64,000 nucleotides of DNA from NCBI GenBank assembly GCA_948467395.1, contig CAOKDX010000001.1:186001-250000 (forward strand). Direction: 5' to 3'. A program made the translations under genes and the position numbers. The notes under the pieces were generated by a model. The model worked only from the letters and a program-made list of their open reading frames with translations, searched no databases and was not told the DNA's origin. The stretch's first letter is position 1. Every line of letters starts with the position of its first letter. This document shows positions 1 through 7,957 of the stretch, piece by piece. The DNA is from an uncultured Clostridia bacterium. Lineage in GTDB: Bacteria > Bacillota > Clostridia > Lachnospirales > Lachnospiraceae.

Positions 1-111
1 GCCACATTAAAGAGCGGCACACTGACGATCAAGGGTAAGAAGAAGGGCAAGTTTACACTTAAGATCAAGAGCGGCAAGGCAGTGAAGTCCGTCAAGGTGA
101 CAATTAAATAG
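1..111 (+). CDS. C-terminal end of a lysine-rich surface protein (5' end outside window)
   Basis: Only the last 36 codons and a TAG stop are present. The tail is strongly basic and ends with the residues KSGKAVKSVKVTIK. Aligned without gaps, 27 of its 36 residues match the extreme C-terminus of the 1213-residue LamG/Big_2 protein encoded at 1755-5396, so the two are very probably paralogous surface proteins or share a terminal module. The gene is followed by a clear intrinsic terminator. Nothing can be said about its N-terminal domains from this window. Confidence 0.8.
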   Translation, partial: ATLKSGTLTIKGKKKGKFTLKIKSGKAVKSVKVTIK

Positions 112-131
112 AATCAGGGCAATTAATATGG

Positions 132-168
132 GGAGTATCGTGAATTAATTCACGGTACTCCTTTTTTT
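132..168 (+). terminator. Rho-independent terminator of the first surface-protein gene
   Basis: A long stem formed by GGAGTATCGTGAA and its near-complement TTCACGGTACTCC (132-161) is followed directly by seven T residues (162-168). It lies 20 bases after the stop codon of the partial gene. Confidence 0.85.
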
Positions 169-200
169 ATTCATTTAACGGGGCGATGACCGGGCCTGTT

Positions 201-233
201 CGTCTGAACAACCAAAAATCCGTCTGAACAACC
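201..233 (+). repeat. Two direct copies of CGTCTGAACAACC
   Basis: The 13-base unit occurs at 201-213 and 221-233, so the period is 20 bases. It sits just upstream of a -35 element at 235. The second copy, with its preceding AAAATC, also resembles one arm of the terminator stem at 37574-37613. This could be an operator (two sites one helical face apart) or debris of a duplicated terminator; the sequence does not decide. Apart from this repeat, a promoter and a hairpin, the 300-base gap from 112 to 411 holds nothing else recognisable. Confidence 0.5.
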
Positions 234-234
234 G

Positions 235-263
235 TTGACTTTCCAGATAATGTGTTTTACACT
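235..263 (+). promoter_or_regulatory. Sigma-A type promoter for the Rpn-like gene
   Basis: TTGACT (235-240), a 17-base spacer, then TACACT (258-263). It resembles the promoter at 5470-5498: both begin TTGACTTTCC and end TTTTACA, and both lie downstream of a lysine-tailed surface-protein gene. Confidence 0.6.
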
Positions 264-354
264 TAGAAGTGTAAATAAATGTTTAAAAGAGCAGCATGAC
301 CGGTTGTGGTACTCCGAGGAAACGGTTTGTCATTTTTATTCGTAAGGATGATTT

Positions 355-388
355 GCTCCATGGCGAAGATTTGGACCCGCCATGGAGC
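355..388 (+). other. Strong hairpin in the leader of the Rpn-like gene
   Basis: A perfect 11-bp inverted repeat (GCTCCATGGCG at 355-365, its complement at 378-388) encloses a 12-base loop. No T-tract follows, so it is not a terminator. It ends 10 bases before the AAAGGAG ribosome binding site at 399-405 and covers an in-frame ATG at 382, which argues against that ATG as the start. It may modulate translation, or be part of a mobile unit. A 39-codon frame (ATG at 296, stop TGA at 413-415) runs through it and overlaps the TTG start of the next gene. Confidence 0.6.
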
Positions 389-411
389 CAGAACAGGGAA
401 AGGAGTACATA

Positions 412-1473
412 TTGAAGAAAGATTTAAGTACTAAGGGATTACTGGAATATCCGGATGTTTTTGCAGATATTGGAAATGTCTGCCTGTTTGGCGGGAAAAA
501 ATATATCAGACCCGAGAATCTTGAACTGTGTCCACAGCAGACGGTGTATAAAGAAGCGGATGGGGCGCTCCATGAACACAGAGGGGACATTCGGATGCGT
601 CTGAAAGAAAATGGTTTGGAGTTAGCGATACTGCATGTGGAAAACCAAAGTGAATTGTCCAATATTATGCCTCTGCGAGATATGGGTTATGTTTACAGCG
701 GGTATCAGGAACAGATTCGCAGATTAAAGGATATAAACAGGAAGACGGGATTATTTTACGGCATGAAAGAAATCGGAGAAGATCAAAAGCTTCACCCGGT
801 GGTATCACTTATTTTGTATTATGGAACAGATGAATGGATGGGGCCTTCCTGTCTGATGGATATGCTGGATCTGCCATCCGAAGAACGGGATCATTGGCTT
901 TCCATAGTACAGGACTATAAGATTCATCTGATTGATCTGGGACGTCAGAGTGATGAACTGGTCAGTCAATATGAGTCTGACCTGTGGTATATTATTAAAT
1001 GCCTGAAATGTGGAAAGGATAAAGAGAAGTACAAAAGTTTTCTGACAGAAGGAATTGGCCGCAGGATGGACCATCCGGAGGCTGTGATTGATATGATTAC
1101 GGCATTTGCAGGAAAGACAAAGGCCAAATTGTTAGCAGAACAGATAATTAATCAGCAAAGAGATAAGGGAGGCGACTGCACTATGTATTCTTTTTTGGAT
1201 TATTTTGAGGAAGTTGGCCTGGAAAAGGGCATTGAAAGAGGGATTGAACAAGGGATTCAACAGGGAATAGAACGGGGAATTGAGCAGGGAATTGAGCGGG
1301 GAATGAAAGAGGGAATGGAAAAAGGGCAGGAAAAGATTTATTATCGAATGTTCAGTAATAATAGAACGCCCGAAGACATCAGTGAGTTTACAGGAGATCC
1401 TGTTGATTATCTGAATGAACTTCACGAAAAATATCTGGCGGCAGTCCGGGAGGAAAATAAATACGAGACGTAA
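412..1473 (+). CDS. Rpn family recombination-promoting nuclease / putative transposase
   Basis: About 353 residues. The N-terminal half has the PD-(D/E)XK pattern of the Rpn/Transposase_31 family: an HRGDIRMRL strand carrying the acidic residue, then HVENQSE (the E-x-Q element), then MPLRDMGYVYSGY. These proteins are RecA-independent, DNA-nicking recombination-promoting nucleases. The C-terminus carries a run of about nine degenerate EKGIERGIEQG-like repeats, typical of this family in clostridia and probably a helical multimerisation segment. I chose TTG at 412 because AAAGGAG lies at 399-405; an in-frame ATG at 382 falls inside the leader hairpin and has no ribosome site. The gene stands alone between two surface-protein genes with its own promoter and terminator, like a solitary mobile gene. 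Base composition is more AT-rich than the housekeeping genes further along. Confidence 0.85.
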   Translation: MKKDLSTKGLLEYPDVFADIGNVCLFGGKKYIRPENLELCPQQTVYKEADGALHEHRGDIRMRLKENGLELAILHVENQSELSNIMPLRDMGYVYSGYQEQIRRLKDINRKTGLFYGMKEIGEDQKLHPVVSLILYYGTDEWMGPSCLMDMLDLPSEERDHWLSIVQDYKIHLIDLGRQSDELVSQYESDLWYIIKCLKCGKDKEKYKSFLTEGIGRRMDHPEAVIDMITAFAGKTKAKLLAEQIINQQRDKGGDCTMYSFLDYFEEVGLEKGIERGIEQGIQQGIERGIEQGIERGMKEGMEKGQEKIYYRMFSNNRTPEDISEFTGDPVDYLNELHEKYLAAVREENKYET

Positions 1474-1501
1474 AAGAAAGCATTCGGACAGCTTAACGGT
1501 G

Positions 1502-1541
1502 CATCTGATCCTTGTAATATGCAGGGATCAGATGTTTTTTT
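1502..1541 (+). terminator. Rho-independent terminator after the Rpn-like gene
   Basis: CATCTGATCC (1502-1511) pairs with GGATCAGATG (1525-1534), followed by seven T residues. Confidence 0.85.
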
Positions 1542-1612
1542 GTTCTAATGAATTTTTTGTGCAGTTTATACAAATTATTCATGAAATTAAAATTAAATTT
1601 GTGCGGAATTGA

Positions 1613-1641
1613 TTGACGTAAAATCACATCTGTAATATAAT
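1613..1641 (+). promoter_or_regulatory. Promoter of the LamG/Big_2 surface protein
   Basis: TTGACG (1613-1618), 17-base spacer, TATAAT (1636-1641). This gives a 5' untranslated leader of roughly 105 bases, purine-rich, with a GTGCAC palindrome occurring twice. Confidence 0.75.
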
Positions 1642-1754
1642 TATTCACAAATAAAGAGAGAGGATGTGCACGGCAGAAAGAAGGAGGGACAAGGGAAGGC
1701 GCGGGTGCACAGGATACTGCAAACATTACGAAAAGACAGAAGGAAGGTATCGGA

Positions 1755-4700
1755 ATGAAAAAAAACAGAATATTTAAATGTGTTATGGCAGCGCTGTTAT
1801 CGGCTGGTATGGTGCTGACTGGAGTAAATTATTATCCGGATGGAGGGAGAGAGAGTAAAGCTGCAGTTACGTTGCCGGCGCCTATTTATGAAAATGATTT
1901 TGAAATTGAGGATGCAGCAAAGGGGACAATTGTTGGTGGAGGAAGTATTGTAAATGCTTCGGATTCATCACATGGAAGGGTTTTCGAAAATGCGGCGGCG
2001 CAAGGCGGCGCTTCCAAAAGGGCTAATTTTTTCCAGCTGCCGGCAGCTCTTTTTAATTCAAATGCGGCTCAGATTGCTGAGAAAAAAGGGGTAACGGTAA
2101 GTTTCGCGGTAAATGCTAACGGAAAGTCAGCTATGTTTTCGCCGGTTTTTTCAGCATACGGTGCAGCTCCCTCAAATGGGACGAATACTTTTCCTATGTT
2201 CATCATTCAGGGACGCCAATTGATACAATTTAATGCAAACGGATATTGTGATTTTACAGATGCAGATAATGTAAACGGAAAAAATGTGGAATCCATCGAT
2301 TATATGAATGACAATGGCTGGCACACAGTAACTGTGACCATTTCAGAAAATAAAGCGGTTTATTATGTGGATGGATTGCCGGCAAATACATGGAATCACG
2401 CGGTTCCAGGTTTTTTGAGTGCTGCCGGCATAGGTTCATTAAACTATATCTGCCTGGGTGGTAATCAGGCATGGGATTGGGCAGATGACGATGCCTTTTA
2501 TCAGTTCGATGATGTAAAGATTTATGCGGAGGCATTGAGCGCTGACCAGGTTTATAAACTTGCGACAGGCAAAGAATCGTCATCCGATAAAACGAATCTG
2601 GAAGCCGCTTTAGCAAAAGCAAATGCTGTTCGGCAGGAATTGTATACGGCACAGTCACTGGCTGATTTTAAGAGCGCATTGACGAAGGCGAATGGCATAA
2701 TGGCGGATGGTACGGCAGAGCAGGCGGCTGTTGACGATGCCGCGAGCGAGTTATTATCTGTTATGGAAGGGCTCATAAAGAAGGACATTGATCTGTCCTC
2801 CGGTTTGTTATTGAACACAGATTTTACATCTTCTACGGCAACAATAGATAATGAGAGGAATATCATTACTGCAGGAGGTTATACAATAAAACCCCTCGGA
2901 ACATCCAGCATTCAAAATGGTTATATTCAGTCAGCAACGGCAAAGGATACAGGTAAAGCCGGTATTTCTCTGGACAAAGACCTGCTTAAAAATGCTGCCT
3001 TAGAATCGGGATTGAGTTTCAATGTTGAATGGAAGTTTGAAAATCTTTTTACGGGTGATACCTCTGATTTTGGTTCATTGCTTGGCATTACTGATTCTGG
3101 CAATAAAGTATTACTGATGAATACGATCGGTTTCGTTACGGTGTTAAAAAACGGGGAAGGCGGCGGATGGTATTTTCCGGGGAGCGACTGCAGAAACGGC
3201 TTTGCCTGGGACAGCTGTAAGCAATATGATAACACCACAAAAAAATTAACATTCACAATGGACAGCACAGGATACAGAATGTATGTGGATGGGGTACTGG
3301 CATGTGAGAAGACAAGTATGGCGGGATTTGATTTTGCGGATATGGTTACGTCAGCGGCCAATATTGTGATCGGAAGAGACTGCGATGAAACCAGCAGATA
3401 TTACGATATACAGGGTCAGCTTCACAGCATTCAGGTTTATAACCGTGCCTTGAATGCGGCGGAGGTGGAAGAACTGGCATCCAAAGGGGTAACAGACAAA
3501 ACAATTTCAGCTGTTATTAAAGCATCGGAGGGCGCTAGTATCGTGATCAGACAGGGTACGGAAGAGATTGTACGGGCAGCCGCTGATGCGGATGGCAATA
3601 TAATTCTTAAGGGTCTGGCGGATAATAGGACATATTCTTATGAATTGCTGCTGGCTTCCGGCGCAAAGCTTACAGGCGAGTTTTCTGCAAAGGGGTCAGA
3701 TGTAGAAATCGCTCCACTTAAACTGACAGGTATAGAATTTAAAGAAAAGGAAGTCACGCTGGAAAATATAAAAAATACAGCTGACGGTCATATTCTTCCA
3801 GCATCCAAACAGCTTACCGTTATTTACACACCAGAGCATGCCGCAGATAAAGAAGTCGAATATACTTCTTCTAATCCGGACATTGTATCGGTGGATGCGC
3901 ATGGCCTTATCAGGGCCAGTGAAAATGTGACACAGGCGGAAACGGTCACCATTACAGCCACAGCGAAGAGCGACAATAAGATAACCGCAGTTTGTACTGT
4001 AAATGTTTCTGTCAAGGAGATGGAAGTGATTGAAGTACAGGGGATTGAGATTACTCCTGCGGCCCCTGCGGTTGAGGTAGGAAAGACCATACAGCTGACA
4101 GCAGACATCACTCCGGAAAATGCAACAATCAAGACTTGTGAATGGAGTTCCGGAAATGAGTCCATTGCAGAAGTAGATGGAAATGGTCTGGTGACAGGCG
4201 TAGGGGAAGGCAGTGTTGTGATTACTGTCAAAGCCACCGATGGTTCAGAAAAAACTGCGGATGTTACCCTTATAGTGAAAAAGGCTTCCATTCCAGTGGC
4301 CGACATCACTTTGGACAAAACCAAACTGGAATTAGAAGTGGGCGGCACGGCGGCTCTTAAGGCCTCCATAATTCCTGACACGGCATCAAATAAAGAGGTA
4401 ATATGGACCTCTTCGGATGAAACTCTGGCCGAGGTGGAGAAAGGAAAAATAACTGCGAGGAAGGCGGGTGTCGTTACCATTACCGCCGCATCAGCCGAAA
4501 ATCCGGAGATCAAGGCAGACTGTACGGTTACCATTAAGGAATCGGCAGGAGGCATTGTGAAAGTCACTGGCATCACTCTGGATAAAACAGCCATGGAACT
4601 GAAAGCAGGAGAAGCGGGACAGCTGACAGCAGCTGTAGCTCCGGCAGATGCGACAGACAAAGAGGTGGAGTGGGTATCGGAGGAGCCGGCCATCGCCACA

Positions 4701-5396
4701 GTAGACAGTACAGGTAAAGTCATGGCAGTGAAAGCAGGGAAAACGAAGATCCACGCAATATCCAGATCGGATAAGACTATTCGTGCGAATTGTGTGATTA
4801 CGGTTACTTCGACATCAGCCGGCGATTCCGATATTAAGGATCCGGATGAAGGCCCCAAACCAGATCCCAATCCGGGTCCCGGTCCGAACGGCGGCCAGCA
4901 GGCCTCCATCACCCTGAGCGCGGCAAATGTAACGCTGTATACAGGGAAAGCAGGAAATAGTGCCGTAGTGAAACCGACGGTACAGGGCGCCTCGTCAGCC
5001 GTAGTCTGGACCTCGTCAAATAAGAAAATAGCAACGGTAACCGGTGGTACGATCAAAGCCGTGAAGAAAGGAACTGCCGTTATCACTGCTGCGGCTAACG
5101 GAGTATCTGCCACGGTGAAGGTAACTGTAAAGAATCCTTCCATCAAAGTAAAGCAGGGCAAAAAGACAGTTAGTAAGGTGACGCTAAAGAGAAAGAAATC
5201 CATAAGGCTTGCCGTGACAGTCTCGCCCGCAAAGTCAGGAATGAGTCTGGCAAAGCTTTCGGCAAAGAATAAAAAGATTGCCAAGGTAACCTTTAAGAAA
5301 GGTAAGATTACAATCAAAGGCAAAAAGAAGGGAAAACTCACCTTGAAGGTTAAGAGCGGCAAGGCGGTGAAATCCATTAAGGTAACAGTAAAATAA
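1755..5396 (+). CDS. Secreted multidomain surface protein: LamG, FIVAR-like and Big_2 domains
   Basis: 1213 residues with a signal peptide (KKNRIFKCVMAALLSAGMVL, cleavage probably near residue 36). Approximate order: concanavalin A/LamG-like domain (45-270), a helical FIVAR-like linker (277-340), a second LamG-like domain (347-575), a small carboxypeptidase-regulatory-like beta domain (582-653), four Big_2 bacterial Ig-like domains (654-757, 758-842, 843-931, 932-1018), a Pro/Asp/Gly linker (1019-1050), a fifth Ig-like domain, and a very lysine-rich C-terminal beta domain (about 1126-1213). No LPXTG, S-layer or catalytic motif is visible, so a glycan-binding adhesin or cell-wall scaffold held by the basic tail is the best guess. 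An AAGGAAGG site precedes the ATG. Its tail is shared with the gene ending at 111. Confidence 0.85.
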   Translation: MKKNRIFKCVMAALLSAGMVLTGVNYYPDGGRESKAAVTLPAPIYENDFEIEDAAKGTIVGGGSIVNASDSSHGRVFENAAAQGGASKRANFFQLPAALFNSNAAQIAEKKGVTVSFAVNANGKSAMFSPVFSAYGAAPSNGTNTFPMFIIQGRQLIQFNANGYCDFTDADNVNGKNVESIDYMNDNGWHTVTVTISENKAVYYVDGLPANTWNHAVPGFLSAAGIGSLNYICLGGNQAWDWADDDAFYQFDDVKIYAEALSADQVYKLATGKESSSDKTNLEAALAKANAVRQELYTAQSLADFKSALTKANGIMADGTAEQAAVDDAASELLSVMEGLIKKDIDLSSGLLLNTDFTSSTATIDNERNIITAGGYTIKPLGTSSIQNGYIQSATAKDTGKAGISLDKDLLKNAALESGLSFNVEWKFENLFTGDTSDFGSLLGITDSGNKVLLMNTIGFVTVLKNGEGGGWYFPGSDCRNGFAWDSCKQYDNTTKKLTFTMDSTGYRMYVDGVLACEKTSMAGFDFADMVTSAANIVIGRDCDETSRYYDIQGQLHSIQVYNRALNAAEVEELASKGVTDKTISAVIKASEGASIVIRQGTEEIVRAAADADGNIILKGLADNRTYSYELLLASGAKLTGEFSAKGSDVEIAPLKLTGIEFKEKEVTLENIKNTADGHILPASKQLTVIYTPEHAADKEVEYTSSNPDIVSVDAHGLIRASENVTQAETVTITATAKSDNKITAVCTVNVSVKEMEVIEVQGIEITPAAPAVEVGKTIQLTADITPENATIKTCEWSSGNESIAEVDGNGLVTGVGEGSVVITVKATDGSEKTADVTLIVKKASIPVADITLDKTKLELEVGGTAALKASIIPDTASNKEVIWTSSDETLAEVEKGKITARKAGVVTITAASAENPEIKADCTVTIKESAGGIVKVTGITLDKTAMELKAGEAGQLTAAVAPADATDKEVEWVSEEPAIATVDSTGKVMAVKAGKTKIHAISRSDKTIRANCVITVTSTSAGDSDIKDPDEGPKPDPNPGPGPNGGQQASITLSAANVTLYTGKAGNSAVVKPTVQGASSAVVWTSSNKKIATVTGGTIKAVKKGTAVITAAANGVSATVKVTVKNPSIKVKQGKKTVSKVTLKRKKSIRLAVTVSPAKSGMSLAKLSAKNKKIAKVTFKKGKITIKGKKKGKLTLKVKSGKAVKSIKVTVK

Positions 5397-5422
5397 CAGG
5401 CTTACTAATTTCGCACTGCCTG

Positions 5423-5463
5423 AAAGGTCCGGAAACCGGGAAACCGGTTTTTCGGACCTTTTT
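5423..5463 (+). terminator. Rho-independent terminator
   Basis: AAGGTCCGGAAACCGG pairs with CCGGTTTTTCGGACCTT around a GAAA-like loop, ending in a run of T at 5459-5463. Confidence 0.85.
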
Positions 5464-5469
5464 CAACTC

Positions 5470-5498
5470 TTGACTTTCCGGATTGCTTCTTTTACAAT
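5470..5498 (+). promoter_or_regulatory. Promoter of the CotH-family gene
   Basis: TTGACT (5470-5475), 17-base spacer, TACAAT (5493-5498). The leader to the ATG at 5630 is about 125 bases. The sequence resembles the promoter at 235-263. Confidence 0.7.
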
Positions 5499-5629
5499 GA
5501 AAAAGTATAAGAATGAGGAACATAATTAGTACATAACTTTTATACATCTTTCGTGTACAATGGAAAAAATATCTTATAAATCGGTTCAGCCGCTTCGCGC
5601 GGTGCAGCCATGTAAGAGGAGGAGAGGAT

Positions 5630-7840
5630 ATGGTTTGGAGATGGAGCAGAAAAAGGGAGGTAAGGCTTGTGACGAGGGCAGTGCTGGCAGCGGTGCTGCT
5701 GGCAGCTCTGCTGCTGCCACGGGTGCCGGCGCTGGCACTGACGCTGGAGCATGGCACCACGGATAAGCGGATTACGGAAGGTATGCTGTCAAATACCCCG
5801 CCCTCTGATTATGAGATAGACAAATCAATTCAGGGGGATGCCAAAGACGGAGTCTACAACGATTATTTTTTGAAGGATGACGTCCAGACGGTCTCCATTG
5901 AGGTGGATGAAAATAATCTGAATTACCTGTTACAGAATGCGGCGGATAAGCCCACTGTCATGACAAAGAGCGTCACCATCGGTGACAAAACACTCGGTTA
6001 TACCGGACTGAAGACAAAGGGAAATTATACGCTGCAGCACGCCGTAACCGATAACCCCGGCAGCGACAGATTTTCCTTTACCATCAATTTTGGAAAGTTT
6101 ATTAAGAAGAGTAATGGTTTTAGCAAGCGGCAGAACTTTTTTGGATGTCATAAGATCAGTTTCAATAATTTTTATTTTGATAAATCCATGATGAAGGAAT
6201 TCATTGCCATGAAGCTTATGTCGGAGATGGGACTTCCCACGCCGCAATATGGTCTGGCAAAGCTGTACATCAATCAAAAGTACTACGGCGTATATTTTAT
6301 GGTGGAGGCGCTGGACAGCAGCATTCTGGAGCAGCATAAGGGAGTGGAGGACAAGGATCTCAGCCCTTACCTTACCAAGCCGGAAGAATCCACACTGGAA
6401 TATGATACTGCCATGGACCGGTTTATGAAACAGGATGGAACCTTTGATCTTGGCACTGTGTTAAAGCAGGATGGCAATGGTCTTTACAAGGCATCCGGGG
6501 CATTGAAGAAACAGTCCTATCTATGGGAGGATGACGAAGAAACACTGCAGGATGTGGCGGAGATGATGCCCACTGTGCTGGGCTGGCAGAGGAAACTCAC
6601 TCTCTTGAGCCAGGGAAAAGATTTTCAGGGGAATAAGATTGATGTCAATAGTGATCAGTACCTGAAGCTGTTGGAAGAGATTATGGATGTGGATGAGACG
6701 GTGCGGTATTTTGCCGCGCACAGCTGGCTTGTTCAGCTGGATGATATGTTTGTCGTGCTGCGCAACATGGGACTGTATATTGACCAGGACGGAAAGAGCA
6801 TGATGCTTCCGTGGGATTATGATTTGAGCTTTGGATGCTATTATCCAAGTATGGCGGAGACAACGGCGAATATGCATATTGATCTGATGTACAGGGCGGA
6901 CTGGATCGCGTTCACCGACCAGCCAAGAACAAAGGAAACTCTGGATTACACGAGATTTCCATTTTTCCAGGTGATCTATCAGAATGACGCTTTGATGGAG
7001 AGGTATCATCAGTATATGAAGGATTGCTCTAAGATTGCCGCCCTGGGCGGAAGGACTTCCGATGGAAAGACATATGAGCCGTGCCGCTTTGTCTCAAGCA
7101 TCTCAAAGATGGAAGATGCGCTGCTCCGGGCGGCAGATCAGAAACTGGCGAAAAATGTCTACTATCTGAACAAGACGGAACAGCCTCAGGATGCCAGGGC
7201 AGCCCTGCCAAATCTTAAGAGAATTATAGCGCTGCGGGCCCTGGGGGTGCTGTTACAGGTGGATGGGATGGAAGCCGTAGTCAGCGGATATGGGTGCAAT
7301 CTGGAAACGCTGGGAAATGCTGTCCAGGGAATGAATTCCTTCCGGGGCAGGATAGCAGCGATTGATGAGGATACCGGGGTGTATTCTGTGGCGGATTACC
7401 AGTCCTCCCGGTCAGACAATTCGCCGTCCCTGCGGCTGCGGGAAATGGAGAGCGGGGAACTGGTGTATCAGAGGATAATAGAACAGGCCGGCGGGGCGGC
7501 AGGTCTCAGGGTCTATACACTTATGGATACCGCCCGGGCATCGGGAGATTATATGTTGTATTTTCCTGCTTCCTCAAAGGAATTTGCAGATATTCAGGAG
7601 ATCTATTCCTATGACGGCAGTGGTTCCCTGAAAAAGCTTGAGGTAAAGAAGGAGGAAGACCGGTATTGTGTGGCGGCGGCGTCCATTGAGTATCTTGTTT
7701 TCAAGGGCGGCGGCTCCCCGGAGGAGAAGGGGCCGGCTGCTTCGTCCCGGTGGATTGCCCTGTGGTCGGGCGGTGCCGTTCTGGTGGTGGCAGCGGCAGT
7801 GGTGATGATCCTTTGGCGCAGGAAGAAAAAAAGGAGATAG
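5630..7840 (+). CDS. CotH kinase family protein, membrane-anchored
   Basis: 736 residues. An N-terminal hydrophobic signal (residues about 12-36) and a C-terminal membrane segment followed by a KKKRR-type stop-transfer tail (about 702-736) place the body outside the cell. The central part is the CotH domain: the NFFGCHKISFNNFYFD and KLYINQKYYGVYFMVE segments and, near residues 392-402, the MLPWDYDLSFG motif that in CotH kinases supplies the catalytic metal-binding aspartates. CotH proteins phosphorylate partner proteins; Bacillus CotH acts on spore coat proteins, but an exported vegetative relative more likely modifies surface proteins. The neighbouring LamG/Big_2 protein is a possible substrate, though they have separate promoters. 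The start follows GGAGGAGAGGAT. Confidence 0.85.
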   Translation: MVWRWSRKREVRLVTRAVLAAVLLAALLLPRVPALALTLEHGTTDKRITEGMLSNTPPSDYEIDKSIQGDAKDGVYNDYFLKDDVQTVSIEVDENNLNYLLQNAADKPTVMTKSVTIGDKTLGYTGLKTKGNYTLQHAVTDNPGSDRFSFTINFGKFIKKSNGFSKRQNFFGCHKISFNNFYFDKSMMKEFIAMKLMSEMGLPTPQYGLAKLYINQKYYGVYFMVEALDSSILEQHKGVEDKDLSPYLTKPEESTLEYDTAMDRFMKQDGTFDLGTVLKQDGNGLYKASGALKKQSYLWEDDEETLQDVAEMMPTVLGWQRKLTLLSQGKDFQGNKIDVNSDQYLKLLEEIMDVDETVRYFAAHSWLVQLDDMFVVLRNMGLYIDQDGKSMMLPWDYDLSFGCYYPSMAETTANMHIDLMYRADWIAFTDQPRTKETLDYTRFPFFQVIYQNDALMERYHQYMKDCSKIAALGGRTSDGKTYEPCRFVSSISKMEDALLRAADQKLAKNVYYLNKTEQPQDARAALPNLKRIIALRALGVLLQVDGMEAVVSGYGCNLETLGNAVQGMNSFRGRIAAIDEDTGVYSVADYQSSRSDNSPSLRLREMESGELVYQRIIEQAGGAAGLRVYTLMDTARASGDYMLYFPASSKEFADIQEIYSYDGSGSLKKLEVKKEEDRYCVAAASIEYLVFKGGGSPEEKGPAASSRWIALWSGGAVLVVAAAVVMILWRRKKKRR

Positions 7841-7861
7841 GCAGCAGATAAGAAGCAATAA

Positions 7862-7906
7862 AAGAACTGACACACGGATGAGTACTTTGGTGTGCCAGTT
7901 CTTTTT
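7862..7906 (+). terminator. Terminator after the CotH gene, possibly bidirectional with pyrG
   Basis: AAGAACTGACACAC pairs with GTGTGCCAGTTCTT (one mismatch), then TTTTT on the plus strand. On the minus strand the same stem is followed by TTTTATT, so it could also end pyrG, which stops 50 bases away. Confidence 0.8.
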
Positions 7907-7957
7907 CATATAGTGATTACTTTTTTATTCCAAAGCCGGGCTGCCGTTTCCGCGGCT

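Noticed and set aside
201-233. CRISPR-like or phage att direct repeat
   Set aside because: Only two copies with a seven-base gap; more likely an operator pair or a terminator relic.
3824-5377. Long minus-strand open frame (517 codons) opposite the Big_2 gene
   Set aside because: It is opposite a protein with clear repeated domains, has low-complexity Ala/Val/Thr/Pro composition and no family motif; it reflects codon bias of the plus strand.
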